This document shows, in pieces, positions 60,307-64,000 of a stretch of 64,000 nucleotides of DNA. Position numbers and translations under genes: made by a program. The DNA comes from Clostridium_AM sp963780135 (GTDB lineage Bacteria; Bacillota; Clostridia; Clostridiales; Clostridiaceae). The stretch's first letter is position 1, and every line of letters begins with the position of its first letter. The stretch covers positions 124,001 through 188,000 of the forward strand of contig CAWAAR010000002.1 in assembly GCA_963780135.1 (NCBI GenBank). Direction: 5' to 3'. Below the pieces are notes generated by a model. That model was not told the origin of the DNA, ran no database searches, and worked only from the letters and a program-made list of their open reading frames with translations.

Positions 60307-61962
60307 ATGTCTAAATTGAAAATTAGGATAAATAATAAAGACTTATTAGTAGAAAAGGGCATAACTCTATATGATGCAATAAAACAAAGTGGTTTTAAAG
60401 AAAACATTCCCATAGTACTTGGAAAAATTAATGGCGAATACTTTGAATTGTCGTCACCCATAGAAGAAAGTGTAGATATAGAATCTGTAAATATTATGGA
60501 TGGCTTAGGAAGCAAAACATTTATAAGAACTTTACAATTTGTACTTATTAAATCTGTTTTGGATTTGTTTCCTGAAGCTCAAATAACCATAGAACATGCC
60601 TTAAGTAAAGGTTTATTTGGAGAAATCCATAAAAATACTCCTTTAGTACAAGAAGATATAGAAAAAATAAAAGATAGAATGAAGGAACTAATACAAAAAG
60701 ACATTCAGATAAAAAAGATAAGCATGAACAAAGAAGAAGCAATAAAAATATTTTCAGCATATAAAATGGATGACAAGGTAAGATTGTTAAAGCATATTAA
60801 TGCAGATACTGTTAAGCTTTACGAATTAGATGGTAGGTATGATTATTTTTATGGTTCAATGGCTTATTCTACAGGTGCAATAAATTTATTTGAGTTAACA
60901 TATTATGAACCTGGTTTTTTGCTTAAATATCCTATAGAAAAAGATCCTTATAATATACCTAAATCTACAGAATATAAGAAATTAAGTAAAATATTTCGCG
61001 AGACAGAACAGTGGGGAAATATATTAGGAGTTGGGGATGTAGGATCTTTAAATAGTAAAGTTGAAAATGGAGAAATGATAGACATAATAAGGGTAGCAGA
61101 AGCACTACATGAAAAAAAGATAGCGTATATAGCTGATATGATAAGTGAAAAGCAAAATGTAAAAATAATATTAATAGCAGGACCATCTTCTTCGGGTAAG
61201 ACTACTTTTGCTAGAAGGCTTGGAATACAGCTGAGAGTTAATGGACTTATACCAGTTCCAATATCCTTAGATGATTATTTTGTAAACAGGGAAGACACTC
61301 CTAAAGATGAAAATGGAGAATATGATTTTGAATCTATATATGCGTTAGATTTAAAATTATTTAATAAAAATTTAGAAGAATTACTTAACTGTGAAGAAAT
61401 AGAATTACCTTCTTTTAATTTTAAAACAGGAAGTAGAGAATGGACAAATCAAAAAATTAAGCTTCCCGAAAATGGTGTGCTAATAATTGAAGGAATACAT
61501 GGATTAAATGAAATACTTACCAGCGCTATACCTAAAGAAAATAAATTTAAAATATATATAAGTGCACTTACACAATTGAATGTAGATAACCATAATAGAA
61601 TAGCAACTACAGATGTAAGAATTATAAGAAGAATAGTAAGAGATTATCTTTCAAGGGGATATGGCGGAGAAGATACTTTAAAAATGTGGCCCTCTATAAA
61701 GCGTGGAGAAGAAAAAAATATATTTGTATTTCAAGAAAATGCAGATGTTATGTTTAATTCTACGTTAGTATATGAACTATGTGTGCTAAAGCAGTACGCA
61801 TTAAAGGAACTAGAGAAAATCAATTCTAAAAGTCCTGTTTATTATGAAGCTTTAAGATTAAAAAGCTTTCTTCACTTTTTCAAAAATGTAGACAGAGAAT
61901 TGGTACCAGATAATTCTATATTGAGGGAATTTATAGGAGGAAGCTGCTTTTATAAATACTAA
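60307..61962 (+). CDS. Uridine kinase-like nucleoside kinase fused to TGS and SAD-like domains
   Basis: 551 residues. The N-terminal TGS domain (about 1-62) and threonyl-tRNA-synthetase-like second additional domain (about 65-260) precede a phosphoribulokinase/uridine kinase domain with Walker A GPSSSGKT at 292-299 and ISLDDYFVNRE. Family members are annotated as uridine kinases; the ThrRS-like part has no known role, and its catalytic histidines are not evident. GGGGGGGAT precedes the ATG. Confidence 0.88.
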   Translation: MSKLKIRINNKDLLVEKGITLYDAIKQSGFKENIPIVLGKINGEYFELSSPIEESVDIESVNIMDGLGSKTFIRTLQFVLIKSVLDLFPEAQITIEHALSKGLFGEIHKNTPLVQEDIEKIKDRMKELIQKDIQIKKISMNKEEAIKIFSAYKMDDKVRLLKHINADTVKLYELDGRYDYFYGSMAYSTGAINLFELTYYEPGFLLKYPIEKDPYNIPKSTEYKKLSKIFRETEQWGNILGVGDVGSLNSKVENGEMIDIIRVAEALHEKKIAYIADMISEKQNVKIILIAGPSSSGKTTFARRLGIQLRVNGLIPVPISLDDYFVNREDTPKDENGEYDFESIYALDLKLFNKNLEELLNCEEIELPSFNFKTGSREWTNQKIKLPENGVLIIEGIHGLNEILTSAIPKENKFKIYISALTQLNVDNHNRIATTDVRIIRRIVRDYLSRGYGGEDTLKMWPSIKRGEEKNIFVFQENADVMFNSTLVYELCVLKQYALKELEKINSKSPVYYEALRLKSFLHFFKNVDRELVPDNSILREFIGGSCFYKY

Positions 61963-61965
61963 AAC

Positions 61966-61995
61966 CAAAAGGAATTCGAGAGGATTCCTTTTAAA
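61966..61995 (+). terminator. Terminator of the nucleoside kinase gene
   Basis: AAAAGGAAT pairs with ATTCCTTTT around a short purine-rich loop; the T-run is part of the stem, so it is moderately convincing. Confidence 0.6.
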
Positions 61996-62252
61996 ATGCA
62001 AGTAAAAAGAAATTTAAATTTCATTAACAGAAATTCAGTTAAGAATAATTTTATGCAATAAGTAAAAATAAGTAAAATAATAAAGAAATTTTAGGATTAA
62101 ATTTTATAAATTTCTACAAAAAACTTTCAAAAAACATATAAAAAGTATAAAAATTATTGTATAATTAGAACTGTAGATAATATTTAATTATAAGTAATTT
62201 ATAATTTTGCTATAAGTGAATAAATTAACAAATGGAAGGTTGGTGTTGTAAA

Positions 62253-62933
62253 ATGAGAGAATACAGTGCTTTCGATATTTTAGGACCTATAATGATAGGA
62301 CCATCAAGTTCCCACACTGCAGGTGCAGCAAGATTAGGTAAAGTTGCAAAAACTATAGCTGGTGGGGAAATTAAAAAAGTGCAATTTTTTCTTCATGGAT
62401 CTTTTGCAATGACATATAAAGGTCATGGAACTGATAAAGCTTTGGTAGCAGGAATACTAGGAATGAATCCTTGGGATGAAGGACTAAAAACTTCTATGGA
62501 CAAGGCAAAAGAGAAAGACTTGGAAATAGAATTTATACCAACAGATCTTGGAGATGTACATCCTAATACAGTTAGATTTGTAATGACAAGAACTGATGGA
62601 AAAATAGTAGAAGTAATAGGGTCCTCTATAGGAGGAGGAAACATAGTAATAACAGGTATAGATGGAGAAAAAATAGAGTTTACAGGAGCATACCCTACTA
62701 TATTAATAAATCATATAGACTTACCAGGAATGGTTGCAAAAGTAAGTGCATTACTATATGATTACAAGATAAACATTGCTTTCATGAGGGTTTATAGAAG
62801 TGGAAAAGGTTCAGCAGCGGCCATGGTATTTGAAGCAGATGATATTATATCTAGTGAATTAATAGATGAAATAAGAAAAATACCGAATATAAAAAATGCA
62901 AGAGCTATAAATCCTGTAAAGGAGGAGGAATAA
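62253..62933 (+). CDS. sdaAB: L-serine dehydratase, iron-sulfur-dependent, beta subunit
   Basis: 226 residues from ATG 62253. The N-terminal serine dehydratase beta domain begins with LGPIMIGPSSSHTAG, and a C-terminal ACT-like domain (about 150-220, INHIDLPGMVAKVSALLYDY) probably senses ligand. It pairs with the alpha subunit in the next gene (4-nt gap) to turn serine into pyruvate and ammonia. Confidence 0.95.
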   Translation: MREYSAFDILGPIMIGPSSSHTAGAARLGKVAKTIAGGEIKKVQFFLHGSFAMTYKGHGTDKALVAGILGMNPWDEGLKTSMDKAKEKDLEIEFIPTDLGDVHPNTVRFVMTRTDGKIVEVIGSSIGGGNIVITGIDGEKIEFTGAYPTILINHIDLPGMVAKVSALLYDYKINIAFMRVYRSGKGSAAAMVFEADDIISSELIDEIRKIPNIKNARAINPVKEEE

Positions 62934-62937
62934 TATT

Positions 62938-63810
62938 ATGGTTAATTATGGATATGAACTTGTAGAAGAATGTAAAAATAAAAATTTAAGCATATGGGAA
63001 TACACTATAGAAGAAGAGGCGAAAGCTACTAATCTTACTCACGAAGAAGTTTTTGAAAAAATGAGAAAGAATTTATGTGTAATGCAAAACTCAGCAGAAT
63101 ATGGACTAAAAAATGAAGTTATATCAGTAAGTGGTCTTATAGGTGGAGATGCTTATAAATTAGATAAATATTCAGAGTCAGGGAAAACGTTAACAGGGAA
63201 CTTTATGGTTAAAGCTATGGCAAGAGCTCTTTCTTGTTCAGAAGTAAATGCTGCTATGGGTAAAATAGTAGCTGCACCTACAGCAGGATCTTGTGGAATA
63301 ATGCCAGCAGCAATAATAAGTGCTGGGGAAAAATTAAATAAAACAGAAGATGAGCTAGTTAAAGCACTATTTACAGCTACTGGTATAGGCATAATAATAG
63401 CTAAAAATGCTACTATGGCAGGAGCAGAAGGAGGGTGCCAAGCTGAGTGTGGATCAGCTGCTGCTATGGCTTCAGCCGCAGTAGTTGAAATGATGGGAGG
63501 AACTCCAGAGCAAGCATTACATGCAGCTGCTATAGTAATAAAAAATATATTAGGATTAGTATGTGATCCTATAGCTGGATTAGTTGAAGTACCTTGTGCA
63601 AAGAGAAATGCAGCAGGTACGGTTAGTGCATTAACTACAGCAGATATGGTTATGGGTGGAGTATATAGTAAAATACCTTTTGATGATACAGTTTCAGCTA
63701 TGTATAAAGTTGGAAAACAGCTTCCATGTGAATTAAGAGAAACAGCACTTGGAGGACTTGCAATTACAGAAACAGGATTAAAATTGAAGAAACAGGTACT
63801 TGGAGAATAA
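62938..63810 (+). CDS. sdaAA: L-serine dehydratase, iron-sulfur-dependent, alpha subunit
   Basis: 290 residues. Catalytic subunit carrying the 4Fe-4S cluster that activates the serine hydroxyl. Cysteine motifs include AAPTAGSCGIMPA, GGCQAECGSA and GLVCDPIAG. The 290-residue length is typical of the two-subunit clostridial enzyme. GGAGGAGGAA precedes the ATG. A strong terminator follows. Confidence 0.96.
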   Translation: MVNYGYELVEECKNKNLSIWEYTIEEEAKATNLTHEEVFEKMRKNLCVMQNSAEYGLKNEVISVSGLIGGDAYKLDKYSESGKTLTGNFMVKAMARALSCSEVNAAMGKIVAAPTAGSCGIMPAAIISAGEKLNKTEDELVKALFTATGIGIIIAKNATMAGAEGGCQAECGSAAAMASAAVVEMMGGTPEQALHAAAIVIKNILGLVCDPIAGLVEVPCAKRNAAGTVSALTTADMVMGGVYSKIPFDDTVSAMYKVGKQLPCELRETALGGLAITETGLKLKKQVLGE

Positions 63811-63843
63811 ACAGAGTTTAAAAATTCAATTTGTTAATTTAAA

Positions 63844-63893
63844 GGGGCTGTCGCATTAGCATAAAAAAATATGCTAATGCGACAGCGTTTTTT
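63844..63893 (+). terminator. Intrinsic terminator of sdaAB-sdaAA
   Basis: GCTGTCGCATTAGCATA pairs perfectly over 17 bp with TATGCTAATGCGACAGC, followed by GTTTTTTT. Confidence 0.92.
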
Positions 63894-64000
63894 TAGGTGT
63901 TTCATAAAAGTTGCCATGATGCTTTAAGTCCACATGAGTTTAATACTTAAAAAATGGCGAACTTTAATAAGCTCTAAATATTAATTTTTTTAAACTTACA

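Noticed and set aside
63840..63893. Long inverted repeat beginning GGGGCTGTCGCA, considered as an insertion-sequence end
   Set aside because: The two arms face each other with a 6-nt loop and a T-run, which is a terminator. No transposase frame or target duplication is seen before the window ends.

Overview
The window is a contiguous stretch of a low-GC, spore-forming Firmicute, almost certainly a Clostridium of the sensu stricto group. Signs of this are the A+T-rich third codon positions, purine-rich Shine-Dalgarno sites with many GTG/TTG starts, the sporulation genes spoIID-spoIIQ-spoIIID-mbl and yyaC, an L31 protein with zinc cysteines, class II aldolase, Fe-S L-serine dehydratase, and S-box, RFN and T-box leaders. 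Protein similarity recalled from memory suggests the C. kluyveri/C. ljungdahlii/C. carboxidivorans side of the genus; this was not tested by any search. I see no prophage, transposase, integrase or CRISPR array.

Layout. 1-5.3 kb: DUF1934 gene, a small unknown, pyrG, a small CxxC unknown, rho, and rpmE on the opposite strand. 5.5-16.5 kb: tdk-yqhQ-prmC-prfA, a ZIP transporter, then sua5-ywlE-rpiB-upp, dCMP deaminase, and the envelope-polymer genes tagO/wecA and wecB. 17-23.8 kb: complete F1Fo ATP synthase operon atpIBEFHAGDC. 24-29.6 kb: ywmB-murA-spoIID-spoIIQ-spoIIID-mbl, linking peptidoglycan precursor synthesis with engulfment. 29.7-31.7 kb: yyaC, a divergent lysine-rich secreted protein, and a five-gene tRNA cluster (Thr-Tyr-Val-Thr-Tyr) with a duplicated Thr-Tyr pair. 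31.7-37.1 kb: SAM riboswitch-metK, recD2, a decayed comFA-like gene and comFC. 37.1-38.2 kb: a separately transcribed raiA-type structured RNA, then the hibernation factor gene. 38.2-45.6 kb: a decayed HAD-like gene, secA, prfB with its programmed frameshift, and tex. 45.6-51.3 kb: FMN riboswitch-ribU, an orphan FliK-like/FlhB-tail pair, a phosphoesterase, a DUF2225 protein and a RelQ-type (p)ppGpp synthetase. 51.3-60.1 kb is mostly minus strand: leuS (split by one frameshift) behind a CUC-specifier T-box, tRNA-Gln, a membrane protein, a J-domain/DUF5685/CYTH group, a MobB-like P-loop protein, fba, and DUF4363-DUF421. 60.3-63.8 kb: a TGS-fused nucleoside kinase and sdaAB-sdaAA.

Functionally this is a core-genome region: translation termination (prfA, prmC, prfB), nucleotide salvage (pyrG, tdk, upp, dCMP deaminase), energy conservation, wall synthesis and sporulation. 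The most interesting parts are regulatory RNAs and decayed enzymes: the raiA RNA with its own consensus promoter and terminator, a ComFA homologue without helicase motifs, a HAD homologue without its nucleophile, a SpoIIQ without its first zinc ligand, the leuS frameshift, and a two-state hairpin upstream of fba.
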